From contig JANQBS010000225.1 of NCBI GenBank assembly GCA_033085395.1, positions 1 through 64,000 of the forward strand: a DNA stretch of 64,000 nt. The letters run 5' to 3'. This DNA is from Xanthoparmelia taractica. Lineage: Eukaryota; Ascomycota; Lecanoromycetes; Lecanorales; Parmeliaceae. Below the pieces are notes generated by a model. The model saw only the letters and a list, made by a program, of their open reading frames with translations. It had not been told where the DNA came from and searched no databases. Shown here one piece after another: positions 32,313 to 43,958 of the stretch. Made by a program: the position numbers and the translations under genes. The number at the start of each line of letters is the position of its first letter. Positions within the stretch are counted from its first letter, which is position 1.

Positions 32313-34012
32313 CTTGTTGTGGAGAGTGTGGATTCACTTGAGAGAATGAAAAGGCGATAAATTTCTATTGAAGAAGTCGACGAAGCAACAGATGAGCGAG
32401 AATTGCACTGATCAGATTGGGCCACCGCCTGCCTTCTTATACTTATTTGCTATCAACATGGATGGGGCAGGCAGCGATTCAGAATTCAGCTACTGTCATG
32501 TCCCGAACACTAAGAAACCATCTGTGTAGGCTTCGTTCCGTCAATGTAACCATCAGACCGTAGGGGATGACAGGATGAGATGAATCAGAAGCCTCAGGTG
32601 CCCCAACAGCGGCGCAGTTATCACACAAGATGGTGTGATTGAATAGTCCAGAATAGAAAATGAGAGCGAGAAGATATGGCCGCGGCATAGCAGATGATTC
32701 AGACAGTATGATGATACGGATAAGACTGACAGACCTCTTTTCTCAGCCACGCTCCAAGGCCGCCTTCTTCATTCTGCAGCGACCTCACAAACCTAGCTTC
32801 GAGCGCGGGCACTTAAGCAAAAACTCACTGCGCCGCTCACGATTGTGTGAAGGAAAACAAGGTATACCATTTTAGGCTTGCAATATGTCATTTAGTTTCC
32901 GAGTGAAGGCATATACAAGCACAAGCAGATAAGCGGACAGATGATTGAGCCGTCCCAACACCGGGACCTACAAGCCTAGCTAGGCCATAAGACGTGCCTC
33001 GTGACTGGAAACCCCCATCCACAGATGGTACAGACCTGAGGTAAGGCTATTTATAGCTAGTCAGATAGAGGCGGCGCCCCTTGGGGAGGCCAGACCCAAG
33101 AATGCTGTAGTTCTGACAGAGATGAAGTGAAGAACTGTTTGCTGATAAGAAGACTATACGAACAGTGCTCGCTACACGCATGGATTCTCGCTACGAGCAT
33201 CCATATGAGTCAGACTCTGAGGCACACCAAGGATGATTCACTTGTAGCTATACAATGAGACCTACTAACCCATGGTCCCACCGTAGCGAGCAGCGAGCTT
33301 GCAGCAAGACGGCGACTGAAATTTGTTGCTAGACAGATAGGTTTTTATTTGCGACGGCAGGGAAGCCACAACTAATGAATTTCTTAGTGAATGCAGCGTC
33401 CCAACGCCATAAAGAGAGTGTGGATCTATTGTTGAAGAATATGGCGTTCAAAGGCTCCAGAGCAAGGAACGGTTAGGCAGAGGGGTGACGGGGGGCGAGA
33501 AGTTATGACTGATGGAGGTTGTGTTGGATGCGGCGTTACAAAGCCTTATAGAAGAAGAAATGGGCTGACGGGGTAGCTTCGTCAGATTAGGCGAAGAGTA
33601 GTCCCGCTCTCGCTTACTCAGTCCAAAAGGATCTTCGGACTAGGTATCCCTTCTAGGCAACCTCTTGCAAGCCAAAATCACACAATCCCACTTACAGGAA
33701 TAGCCCAGACTGTATACAGATGAAACGACCCTTCTCTGAGATATATCCAGCCTATTGGAGTGTGGAATCATTTTTTGAGCAACCAAAGTCATACTCATTG
33801 TAGATCGGTCATCTTGCCCACAAAGGAGGCCACATGGCGAACGGGTCAGAAATTGCTAGCTTTAGTCAAATCAAGGCTTAGGATTGAATACACTCCTATT
33901 CTGTCACATGGTTCACCCCACCTACTATTTTTGCTTTGTCATATATCCCCCTCTACCCAGTCAGCGCCTCCTTTGCACTTGAAGCCCCCCAACATCGCTG
34001 TTTTCTAGGCGG
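32313..34012. other. Gene-poor spacer, partly decayed
   Basis: The first ~150 bases are the propeller gene promoter. The remaining ~1.5 kb has no open frame with family features. Its mosaic look and short repeats (GCTACACGCATGGATTCTCGCTACGAG near 33171, in fragments) suggest old repeat sequence, which I could not identify. Confidence 0.4.
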
Positions 34013-35289
34013 CATCTGCTGACCATCTCTGGCCATCACAACAGCTCCGTCAATGGCAGACCAGTTGCTGCCGTTCCGCTTGCACCGACATGTCATGATC
34101 CCAACTACAACGCTACGCTGTGTACCATCCGCGTTCCAGTCAGTAGTTTTATTTCATTTTTTTGCTCTTATGTTATCATAACGTAACTTGCTAAGCAGTG
34201 TAATGACGGCTCCCTAGTGTCTTTAGTGTCGGCTCCTTTCTTCCATGGCAATAGCTGTGAACCTTATGCGTCGAAGCCAATGTCGTGCACTTTGGGCAAT
34301 TATCCAATGTACACCATTAATATCACAGAACCCTTGAAGATTTCCAAAGGTGTAGCTTTTGCAACGATATGGTATCAGACTGGTTATCCGAAACACAGGC
34401 CAGGACTGAGGAGACAGGGTTCCACGTAAAGCTTGCGTGTTCTAAGCGATATCAGCTACTCCGATAAATCAAGAGATACTGGGGCGCTAAAAAGCGGGAC
34501 CCATTATCGCAAGACAACCAGCCTTATCAATTATAATTGCTCATACTACACAGCTTAAGAGGTTAAAGTCTAGAGGAGAAGCATTCAAAGTCTCCTTAGC
34601 AACCCACAGCGACCATCTTGCAGTGGTAGGTGGAATATGTCCCACAGTTGGCTTTGCGGGCACCAGCCGGCGGTTACACTTAAGGAGGTGGCTATTCTTC
34701 ACTGACATCCAGATTAGGTATAGCAGCAGATCAGACCTTTATATGAGTAGTAATTACAGGCATAGGAGATTTCGTCACGGCCACTTCAACACAGAAAATT
34801 GACTTGTACTAGGCGTTCAGTGGGGGTAAAGGCGATACTTATGGTATCATTTGCTCCTTTCACTCAAAGGCTCACCGAATTACTCCAGACTCAAGTGCAA
34901 GTCTGTCGTTTTACAGCGAGGGTTCAATCACCGACATTAGTAAGCAGGTCTCACAGCTTAGCACAAGAATCTAGCCAAGGTCGTAGACGCAGGAGTTGCA
35001 CCTGACTACACCATACGTAAAGATATTTTCGAAGTCGCCCTTACTAATCTCGGTATATCCGCCTCACAATCAGCGCAACTTATTTAGCCCGCTCTTGATA
35101 ACTTAAGGACCTTGGCGTCGGATATAATTTGACGGGTCTAATCGGCTTTTTAAGCTATTAAGACCTGTTCAACGCCCTTGAGTTCCTCAGTGTCAATGCA
35201 CCACCATCGCGCCAACTGGGGGGCTACTTGGCTCCTTTGTCCGGCATGGTGGTATTGCAGAAATTCATAACAGACGAGCTTCTTTCCTA
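34013..35289 (+). pseudogene. Decayed BBE-type FAD-linked oxidoreductase
   Basis: Translation in shifting + frames recovers ordered pieces of the berberine-bridge-enzyme family: NGRPVAAVPLAPTCHDPNYN (~34055), SCEPYASKPMSCTLGNYPMY (~34250), RLVIRNTGQD (~34375), VVGGICPTVGFAG (~34625), GGGYSSLTSRLGIAADQT (~34684), AFSGGKGDTYGII (~34813) and LGVGYNLTGLIGFL (~35113). In-frame stops at 34681, 34744 and 34810 sit where the family has Gln or Trp, and GHD/GHS are changed to GQD/GYS. These are C-to-T type changes expected from repeat-induced point mutation; frameshifts are also present. The gene would once have encoded a secreted flavin oxidase, plausibly a tailoring enzyme of the neighbouring cluster. 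It cannot make a functional protein now. Confidence 0.85.
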
Positions 35290-35413
35290 ATTAGACTATA
35301 TCACACCTGGCGCAGACTGTTATGTAAACGAGGTAAATTCTTGATATCATTTTCAACCCCATCCCCAGAGCCAAGAAACCGCCGTATCCATGAGCGAGAA
35401 TAACACTCACAGG

Positions 35414-35544
35414 CAGTGTTGGCAGCGGTTGAAATAGTTGGTTTGCAGGGCCAGATTGAACCAACAATCAGATCTCAAACTGAACCGCCAACCGCTACGG
35501 AACTGACAGTTCAACTGTTAGTTGGTCGACCGTTGCCAACACTG
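35414..35544. mobile_element. hAT-like MITE, 131 bp, with 8-bp target-site duplication
   Basis: Terminal inverted repeats CAGTGTTGGCAGCGGTTGA (left) and CAGTGTTGGCAACGGTCGA (right, reverse complement) bound a 131-bp non-coding element. It is flanked on both sides by the exact octamer CTCACAGG (35406-35413 and 35545-35552). An 8-bp duplication and CAGTG termini are typical of hAT transposons. The intact duplication implies a fairly recent insertion. Confidence 0.88.
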
Positions 35545-35552
35545 CTCACAGG

Positions 35553-36210
35553 TTCATATAGAGCGATCCATTTTACCTGAATCTTTAAGAAACGTTCTAT
35601 GGTGTTAGCTGCTCGCGTTGGCGAGCCATTAAACCCCTATTAAAGCTAGACACGATTCATACAGCATCTTCTACGGAAAGATAGCGGTTGGCAGTGATAA
35701 ATGGACAGCAAATGTTGGCGGCATATTGTGCACGGTCTGAGGGTGGGAAAATGGAGCGGGCTTGAAACGTGAACTGACTGGCTTCGTACCAAGCATGAAT
35801 CCTACTACTTGTTAAAAGTCCCTTTTATGCTTCGTAGAGCAAACATGATCGAAGAATCGAAGATCATCTTCAGAAACTGAGCGTTCGAGTCGTACGATTG
35901 TGTGCATTAGATGTAGTATAGGATAGAACGGTGCTTTGAGGATTACTGTAGAGTTGCCAGATATAGTGTTTCGCACTTGATTCTGCTCTGGTAACCAAGT
36001 TCTGCTTTCCGTGCTCTCTCTACAGTGATGTGAACAGTAGCGTATGCAAAGTGATTCCTAGTTGCAGAGCCCTCGCTCTCATAGGCACTCGCGCATCCTC
36101 TCCTTCCCTGTCCTCTCTCCAGCACCGTTGGTCAAAGCCACAACTTACAATCACAGTATAGCTCATGCGCAGCCAAGGTAGCCTCGAACGTCTCCAGACC
36201 ATGCACGTCC
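35553..36210. other. Spacer, no gene seen
   Basis: This region lies downstream of the MITE and includes the 3' flank of the secreted-protein gene. Nothing coding was recognised. Confidence 0.4.
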
Positions 36211-36756
36211 TCAATCAACATCAACCACGTTCGTACCTCGCTCGATCCCCTCCCCCGTCCCATTCCCATCCGAGAATCTCAACTCAATCAATTCCACCAT
36301 CACCTTGTTCTCCGCCCCCACAGAAATCCACCCTCCCGTCTTCTGCTGGCCCTGTGGCCCAAACGCCGTCCGGCACCAGAGCACAAGCTTAATGCCTGCG
36401 GCCCTAACATCATCCCAAGACCCCATCTCCAAATCAACATCCGCATCTAAAGTCACCTGAGCCTTGCAGGTTCCATAGCTAGCGCTGTGTGGTAATCGCC
36501 AAAGACTTTCATCGCCACCTATGTGGAAATGACCAATGTAGTCATTTTGTGGGAGCAAGCGGACGGCGTCGATGCAGTCTCGCGATAGAGGCAAGCGACG
36601 CTGGCTCGGTTCTTCTGGGGGGCAGTGGGGGTCGGTGTTGAGGTTGACGTTTGACGCTTCCGGACCGGCAGTAACATTTGTTAGTATAGGGAGGGTCAAG
36701 GCAATGACGGTGAGGTGACATCGAATCAATAACAAGACAACCAGAAGCCTGAACAT
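36211..36756 (-). CDS. Small secreted protein of unknown function
   Basis: A single frame of 181 residues starts with a clear signal peptide (MFRLLVVLLLIRCHLTVIA). Cysteine-containing stretches include HCPPEEPS, RDCIDA, YGTCKAQ and VLWCRTAFG, followed by TGGWISVGAENKVMVEL. Four cysteines after the signal peptide could form two disulfides. The pattern resembles a lineage-specific fungal secreted protein family, but I do not recognise a named domain. No intron signal is needed. Its link to the cluster is unknown, as it lies beyond the pseudogene. Confidence 0.6.
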   Translation of the reverse strand: MFRLLVVLLLIRCHLTVIALTLPILTNVTAGPEASNVNLNTDPHCPPEEPSQRRLPLSRDCIDAVRLLPQNDYIGHFHIGGDESLWRLPHSASYGTCKAQVTLDADVDLEMGSWDDVRAAGIKLVLWCRTAFGPQGQQKTGGWISVGAENKVMVELIELRFSDGNGTGEGIERGTNVVDVD

Positions 36757-38856
36757 GCCGATGACGTGAAAATCAGATCTGTAACTTGGAGCTTGCGTGC
36801 TTCTATAAAGGGATTTTAAAGACTTGGGTCAACGGGACTTAAACAGGATAACGACCCCACCGGAGAGAAAATCCCATCACAAAAGATGAACCCGAGTACA
36901 AAGCAAAGCGCATGGCGCTTTTAACCCCATGCAAAGCAGCTTGTTTCACCCAACAAGCGACTTAGCGAGATACTGACTGAAGGTATCGTAACGGCGGCAT
37001 GCTCGCTGGTAAGTGCGGCATGCAGAGTGCACCTTGCAATCACTGCAGACTTTCCAACGCATGCAATTCGCGCTGCTAGGGGATTAATTTGAAGGCGGGC
37101 CGTGTTTGACACCTCAAGCCCCCTCGGCCTATGCCGTGTAAAAACCAAGCTTCATGCCATCCGCTATTACCCGTATAAGCGCAAAGCATGTCAGTAGTCC
37201 CGTGCGGAAGAAGCCAAGAGTGTTGCAGCATGCTGGCGAGGATAGCTCATTATTATTGTGCACTGACAATGGACGAGGGTTCGTAAAAGTAGTACTTCGC
37301 TTCAAGAGATGTATTGGCAGCCTGCGGTTTGACCTCCACCGGGCTCTTCTGTCGTCCACGTCCAATAACGCCGTCGTAAAAGAACAACTCGATCAAAGAC
37401 ATTCTCATGTACAGATGCATCGTCAATACATCGGTGGATTCATTATGCCCTCGGAAGGACTTTCATCGTTAAGATTGTTGATCGTCTCCACAGCCAGATC
37501 GTAGATTTCAGCTTTTGCCGGACGATGCATGACGGATTCCATTGGATCCTTGTCGAGCATGAGAAAGAGGATTTCGCACAAGCCATCCCCAAGGTCCGAA
37601 GGGGACCTGATAATCTCTCGCTTTTGGATTGATGGTTCAAGAGATGTGTTAAGGTCGTGTCTCCTGTCGATCTCATTTTAGGTACATCGCATCCCAGGTT
37701 GCGCATTCTGACGGATATATACAAGGATCATTCTTTCAGTTTGACTTGCTCAGCAATATCGCCATTCAACTCGGGCTCATCTTCTTCTGAAAATCCAAGT
37801 CATCACATCCAAATCTCCGCCTAGTTTTTGGATGGCATCGCATTTTTGCTCGACGTTTTTCCAAAGTTTCTCCTTGATGATCTGACGCTCATCATCGTTC
37901 CCATACACCATACGTTGGACGATGAAATCCCGCGCCCGTGAGCGCTTTTGGTGCTCTAGGTAGGTTCATCTCCTTGCGGGAGGATAACGTACTTTTTTGC
38001 TGAGAGCCTGATCCTTGAAGTTTTACGTATGATTCTGCGGGGCACCAGCAGCAGGAATAGTAGACGCTCGACGCCGACGAGTTGATAGACGGTCTTACCC
38101 TGGGTCCACGTCAGGCTTGGCCTCTACACAACATGGTTTGAGAATTGAATATGCTGCATAGTGTTGTACAGGCTGCATAGGGGGGGCCCTGTTGAGATGG
38201 TGATCAGCCTTCTGTGGTGCCGACGATGATTATTGTGAATGTATGGAGACCGGCACTGCGCACAGCGATAAGATTCAAAGCAGGTGTTTGGCATGATACT
38301 CAATCGTAGGGTGCACAGTGTATGATGGCAGAGATGTGGGAGAGGAAATGGAATCAGCTCTAGGCCGGGGAAGATTATGTCGGGCCGGTTAATTTTTCCG
38401 GGCCAAGGGATTTTTCAACATCTTAAACATGGCCATCTCAGCGGTATATCTCGGCACCTTGCATTCTCCGGTGTATATCTCCCAAAGAGGAAGGCGAATG
38501 CAGTTTGATGTCATCGCTTCCAGCCAATCCTCTTCTTGCAAGCGCCACACGTGTATTCAACACTTACTCCGATCTTCAGGACAGCCTGGAGTCGACTGGG
38601 AGAACAACACGCCTGGTCACCGCATCCGAGGCTGGACGGACTAGATGAAGGCTGTTACCCTTCCGAGTTGCTTATTTTTAATGAGCCCCCGCCATTTATG
38701 CATTGAAACGCGTCTCTTATTGGTTCTTCACAACTGATGTGCCCTGTGTTGAGATGTGCGCCCTAAGCAGGTACCATGCCGAGTGACCTATCACAGTTAT
38801 CGGTCAGTGAGGCGACTCTTTGAAAGAGTGACGAGTATATATGAGACCTTTTCAGC
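36757..38856. other. Long gene-poor spacer with possible coding remnants
   Basis: This 2.1-kb region separates the cluster side from the conserved side of the window. It has protein-like fragments on the minus strand (see 37423-37950) but no intact gene. Confidence 0.4.
37423..37950 (-). pseudogene. Possible degraded gene, family not recognised
   Basis: Two minus-strand stretches read like real protein in different frames: FIVQRMVYGNDDERQIIKEK (~37940-37880) and CEILFLMLDKDPMESVMHRP (~37590-37530), the latter running to a stop at 37423. Stops and frame changes lie between them, and no start or splice model joins them. I cannot name the family. Confidence 0.3.
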
Positions 38857-41275
38857 ATGCCGGGATTCTTCTCCCTCAAGCCCAAGGCAAATACAGTCCA
38901 GTTGTATTTCTTCTTTTTCTTCGCCTCCTGTGCTTGTCTTTCCATCATGCTCTTCCAGAATATAGCTGGCCTCGCGCTGCTGCAGTACGCAACAGGTGCT
39001 TCGTCAGCAACGAACCACTCGCCAGAAGCGTTGAATCCAATATTGACTAATACCATTGGTGACAATGGGGGTCCAATCCTCTACTACAATGGCTCTGGCC
39101 CTGTCCCGCCGTAAGCATATTAATGGTCCCGAACCATAAGAAGCACCGCTCACACAACCCAGATATAATGAGACCTCCCCAGCACCAGCTCCGTTCACTC
39201 CGCTGTATCCGTATGTATACACGACACGCTCACATCCCTATATTACCGGACTCATCCTTCCACTAGTGCAAACCAGACGGAGAACTACTTCTACAATCAA
39301 GTTGCAGCCATCTTGGCCAATGGCAGTAATTTCACCACCAAGTGCGATAAATGCCTTGCTGCCACCAACATCTTCCACGAAGCTGCAATTTCTCAGCCAG
39401 TCTCCGTCGTCACTGACTTGCTGATCCGAGTTTGTGGGTCTCAAGGTGTACTGTCTGCCAGGGCAATACCCGCATACTAATGTTTCCAAGGGAACCTTAC
39501 CAAATTTCCCATCTACGCCGTAAATGGTGAAGCCGAGTTTGCTGGTGTTGGAGGTATCGGGCCGTACTGGGCGCAACTGTACGAGATCAAGCAAAGTGAC
39601 AGCGAGGGACTCCGTTACTGATAAGCTTTTAGATTTGCCAAGATGAACGAGGCTACGGGCGACTACCAAGCTTGGTGTTACTACCAATGGGTGAGTACAG
39701 AGTGCTGAGCTGTCCTCAGCAGAGATTAAATGTGTCGTAGGACACGTGCCCAGTCCCGCCAACCCTCGAGATAGATGAAAGTCTTTATTTCAGCCCCAAG
39801 CCACCCGCGGCTTCCGTCGTTCCGAAACCGTCTGGAAAGACCATCAACGTCTTGCATCTTTCTGATTGGCATCTGGACCCTCGCTATGACATTGGGTCCG
39901 AAGCAAACTGCTCACAATATCTGTGCTGTAGGCCCTATTCGACCAATACCAAGTTGCATACCGGAGTGAGCAATGCCTCTGTGCCTGCCTCGAGATTTGG
40001 GTACTTGTATTGCGACTCGCCGCCAGATCTAGCGCTGTCCTCTTTCAAGTCTATGCCATCATTCTTCAACGTCGATGACATCAGCTTCACAATTTTCACA
40101 GGTGACATCGTGAGCCATGACGTAAGCTTCCTTTCGCTTTTCTGCAGAAAATCTGCTAATCCAGAGAAATCTGGCAGAACGACGACCAGCTGAGCAGAGC
40201 ATATGTCGAGTACGAGGAGACAGTGACCTACGAGGTTTTCAAAGCTGAGACGGGTAATATTCCCATCTATCCAACTTTGGGCAATCACGACTCTTTGCCA
40301 GAGGCCTATAACACCCCCAACAACATCGATGGTACGAAGACAGCTGGCCCAAACAACGTATTCAGTTGGAATTACGAACTTCTCAGCTCTCTGTGGGAGC
40401 GAGATGGCTGGATCACTGAAGCACAAGCGAACCATGCGTCAACGCACTACGGGGCCTACGCCCAGACCACTGCTCAAGGTCTCCGCATCATCTCGATCAA
40501 CACTGACTTCTGGTACACTGACAACGTCTTCAACTTCTTCAACTTCACAAATCCAGATCAGTCCGGCATATTGAAGTACCTCATCAAGGAGCTCGAAATC
40601 TGTGAAGCGAAAGGCCAACGCGCATGGATTATTGGCCATGTCTTATCGGGTTACTCCGGGACTAACAGCCTACCCAACCCAACGGCGCTATTCTATTCAA
40701 TAGTCGCTCGCTTTGCGCCAGCGACCATTGCTGCCATTTTCTTTGGTCATACTCATGAGGATCAGATCCAGATTTTCTACGACTACAGTACGACTAGTCT
40801 AAATGGGACTCTCCGTAACACCAACGACATTGACATCTCCAAGCCACTGACAATGGGTTTCATTGGCCCATCCATTACCCCACTGACCGGCAACAATGCC
40901 GGCTACCAAAGATACCAGGTGGATGCCCAGACCTTCGAGGTTATGGGCATCCAAACCTACTTCGCCAATGTCTCTGAATCTCTCACCTGGACAACCCCGG
41001 TCTGGCAATTTGAATACGACGCTCGGTCTACATATAATGTCAATGGCACATGGCCTGCTACATCTCCTCTTAACGCCACTTTCTGGACCGATGTCACATA
41101 CTCCATGCTAACAAACCAATCTCTTGTTGAGAGATACAATTTTTTGGAGACCAAGAGTAGTGTCGTAACCAAAAACTGCTCAACCGCGGCCTGTGCAAAA
41201 CAAAAGGTCTGCTACATAAGGAGTGGAAGTGGAGGACAGGGCTATGCCTGTCCGTACGGTAATGGACCTTTCTGA
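38857..41275 (+). CDS. Acid sphingomyelinase-like metallophosphoesterase
   Basis: Seven exons (38857-39110, 39163-39210, 39267-39445, 39491-39578, 39633-39690, 39741-40121, 40178-41275) give 701 residues. The N-terminus has a hydrophobic signal-anchor. A saposin-like region with paired cysteines (KCDKCLAATN, AWCYYQW) precedes the metallophosphatase core. Dinuclear-metal motifs are complete: LSDWHLDPRYD, FTGDIVSHD, GNHD, IGHV and FFGHTHEDQ. The family hydrolyses sphingomyelin or related phosphodiesters in the secretory or vacuolar route. The exon 3/4 junction is uncertain: an alternative donor at 39434 would change a few residues. Many N-glycosylation sites suit an extracellular or vacuolar enzyme. 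Confidence 0.88.
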
Positions 41276-41654
41276 AAGTGTGACAATTGCATGCTTTATC
41301 GTTGAAATGACAACGAGTCTATGAATGATGTGGAGAAGTGAGTTAGGTAGGAGTACGAGCAGGGTTACTCGTACTACATATAGACTTCTAAACAACATAA
41401 GCCATTGGATAGATGCGGGAACGTACCGTCTTTGCTTGTGTCAATTACCCTTCAAAGTGATTAATGTACCTTACCAAGCACATTTCCCGTGCACCAGTGA
41501 GATAAAAGCGCCAAGAGATGTCGGCAAAACGTTCCGCCGATGGGTAAAAGTACGTGTAGAGAATCTTATTTTAAGTAAGAGTCTGGTGAGTCCAAAACTC
41601 GAGCTCGAGAACCTCATTCAGCCCAATCGCCGTCAGCCTCCTCCATTGATTGCA
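41276..41654. other. Spacer and splicing-factor promoter
   Basis: This 379-bp stretch holds the 3' end of the sphingomyelinase gene and the promoter of the next gene. Nothing else was seen. Confidence 0.5.
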
Positions 41655-42574
41655 ATGGCAGAACCGCCAGCCAAGCGTGCAAAGCGCACCGATAGCTCCG
41701 CGATGTGGGAGCGTAACAGCCCGCGCCCAACAGACGCCAGCCATCATGCACGGGCTACAAACGGCACCAGCGGTGTCCGAGAAAAGCGAGATGATAGAGA
41801 CCGACATCACGGACGCGACGATCGAAGACACAGATCCAGGTCCAGAGAGAGGCGGCGGGATAGAAGTCGTTCCAGAGACCGGCCAGATAAGCCGCATAGG
41901 GAACGGAGCTACTCAAGAGAAAGAGGAGGGCGCAGATATAAAGATGGAGACCGAGATGGGGCGAGAGACAGAAGGGATAGGGAACGGAGTAGGAGTCGAG
42001 AGAACCATAGATCGCGACGAGGTTGGTGCACGGAATCAAACTACAACCGGCACGTGGAAGGCTGACCAATGCTACAGACGAACCCCCATCACGCCGCTCC
42101 CGCTCACGCTCACGCTCTCCGCGAAGAGACCACACCTCCACACGCACCCGAACACGCACACCACCCCGATCTACTAAACCGCCTCGATCTCGAAGTCCAC
42201 CTTCGAAACCCCTCACCGACCGCGCCCCACCCACCGGTCCTCGCGCCTCGACCAGAAATCCATCCTCCAAACCTCCTCCTGCTCCTCCCAAAGCAGACAC
42301 CGCCTCCAAACCCACCACCAAACCCAACGGCGCCACCTCTTCAACCGAGCCTCCCACGAATCAGGAGAACGGCGCCATGGACGTGGACGCAGACTCCGAT
42401 CCTGAGATGGCGGAGATGCGCAGAGCGATGGGGTTCACGGGGTTCAAGTCGACGAAGAATACGAAAGTGAAGGGGAATGATGTTTCGGGTGTTAGGAAGG
42501 AGAAGAAGACGGAGTATAGGCAGTATATGAACCGTGTTGGAGGGTTCAATAGGCCGTTGAGCCCGAGTCGGTAG
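41655..42574 (+). CDS. U4/U6.U5 tri-snRNP 27-kDa-like splicing factor (SNRNP27 family)
   Basis: Exons 41655-42021 and 42078-42574 (56-bp intron) give 287 residues. The N-terminal two thirds is an RS/RD-rich low-complexity region (HRSRSRERRRDRSRSRDRP). The C-terminus holds the conserved family end: MGFTGFKSTK, then YRQYMNRVGGFNRPLSP. SNRNP27 joins the U4/U6.U5 tri-snRNP and helps spliceosome activation in the nucleus. The start is the ATG at 41655 (MAEPPAKRAKR), which gives the usual basic beginning. It is convergent with ELP5. Confidence 0.87.
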
Positions 42575-42827
42575 CGGAGTGAGGGAAAGGGCGTCCGTCG
42601 CATGCGAGGAGGATCACGGACAGTAAGAATTTGTTGGTATGTGCACATGCGGACCATTTGGAAGAGAAACGACTGGCTCTGTGCAGAAGATATTGGCACT
42701 TGGCTATACACTTCCGACAGCAATTGGGGTAGGTTGATAGAATTAAGAATCCAGCATCAGCCATTTGAGTTCAGCTCAGCATTCTCCCTTCAAGTACCAT
42801 CCTACATTCATCACGTATAAAGCACCA

Positions 42828-43958
42828 TCAAATCTCATCCTCGTCCTCATCAAAGTCATCCTCAACACCCATATCATACAAGATCCTCCCCCCCGCGCCC
42901 CCCTCCCCCTTCTGCGCATCAAAATACGGCAACACCACCCCCTCCCTCTCCCTCCTCTGCTTCTCCGTCAACCCCAAATCAAAAGTGGCCATGTCCACCC
43001 CCGCCTCCTTCACCCCGCCCTCACCCGCATCCTCATCCTCCCGACGACGAAAGAGGTCCTGATCTTCCAACAGCAAAATCTCCCCCTCGCCCCCACCGAG
43101 CTCCGGTAGAAAAAACCAATCCTCGATACCCCTGCCTGATTTCCGTCTATACTCCATCTCCACGACACAACCCCTTTTATCATTCGCGCCCAAGCCTACA
43201 AGCACGCCCTGCGTCCCCTCTTCGATTCCAAAAAGGGGTTCCGGCATACTTCTCTCGAGGGCATGTTTGCGGGCTAGGGTTTGCGGGAAGCTGTGGGTTG
43301 TGAGGAGTGTGGTTGCGAGGAAGCGGAGGAGGGTTGGGGGGGAGGGGGTATATGATGATGTGGTCGTGTTTGAGGATGAAGCGGAGGATGTGGGGATGGG
43401 GAGGGGGATGTCGGTGTGGTAGATTGCTAGGAGGGAGGTGGTGGGGGAGGTGAGGGAGGAGAGGAATGAGGGGAGGGAGAAAGTGGGGTGGGAGTAGGTG
43501 GCTAAGGGGTAGAGTGTGTCGAGGATTAGGAGCGTGCCTGGCGATAATATTTAGACCAATAGCGTCAATGAATAGAATCGAGTGATTGCAACCCACGTCT
43601 CGAACTCGATAAGAATCCATCAATCTCATTCCGAACCGCCGACGGGTCTTTCCTCCTCGCTTTGATAAAAGCAGTAATATCAAAAGGCGGCTTCATAGTC
43701 TCGTAAGAAACGAACACCACATCCGTTTTCGACGCCTGGCCACTCGCTCAGCCAAAGCCAGCGAATGCGGTATCAAAGTAGAGAGGGTATTAAGCGTACT
43801 TTTGCATGGTGAGTGAAATACCGCATCAACGGCCAAGCAGACTGCTCTACTGAATCCAACACTAGAGTGAAAGGCGACGACGCATCCTTCGACGAGAGCA
43901 GCTTGTGGAATAGGAGAAGATTGTGTAGACGACGGTGCTGAAGCGCTCGATTGGACAT
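42828..43958 (-). CDS. ELP5: Elongator complex subunit Elp5
   Basis: Exons 43958-43800, 43735-43597 and 43537-42828 give 335 residues. N-terminal LVLDSVEQSAWPLMRYFTHH and, after the first splice, ASKTDVVFVSYETMKPPFDI are typical Elp5 sequence in the RecA-like fold. SRRTLLILDTLYPLA follows across the second splice. The C-terminus is very acidic (DFDEDEDEI). Elp5 forms the Elp4-5-6 ring of Elongator, needed for wobble-uridine tRNA modification. An in-frame ATG at 43979 would add seven residues (MSPQPAD). Confidence 0.85.

Noticed and set aside
39238..39762. 174-codon minus-strand frame opposite the sphingomyelinase exons
   Set aside because: Antisense to well-supported exons with conserved metallophosphatase context; no family features.
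42023..42470. Overlapping long frames on both strands across the splicing-factor gene (e.g. 41755-42357 minus, 42069-42470 plus)
   Set aside because: They are shadows of the RS-repeat coding sequence, which keeps all frames open.
43180..43683. 167-codon minus-strand frame rich in His/Pro
   Set aside because: It is the out-of-frame reading of ELP5 exon 3 and its flanking intron.
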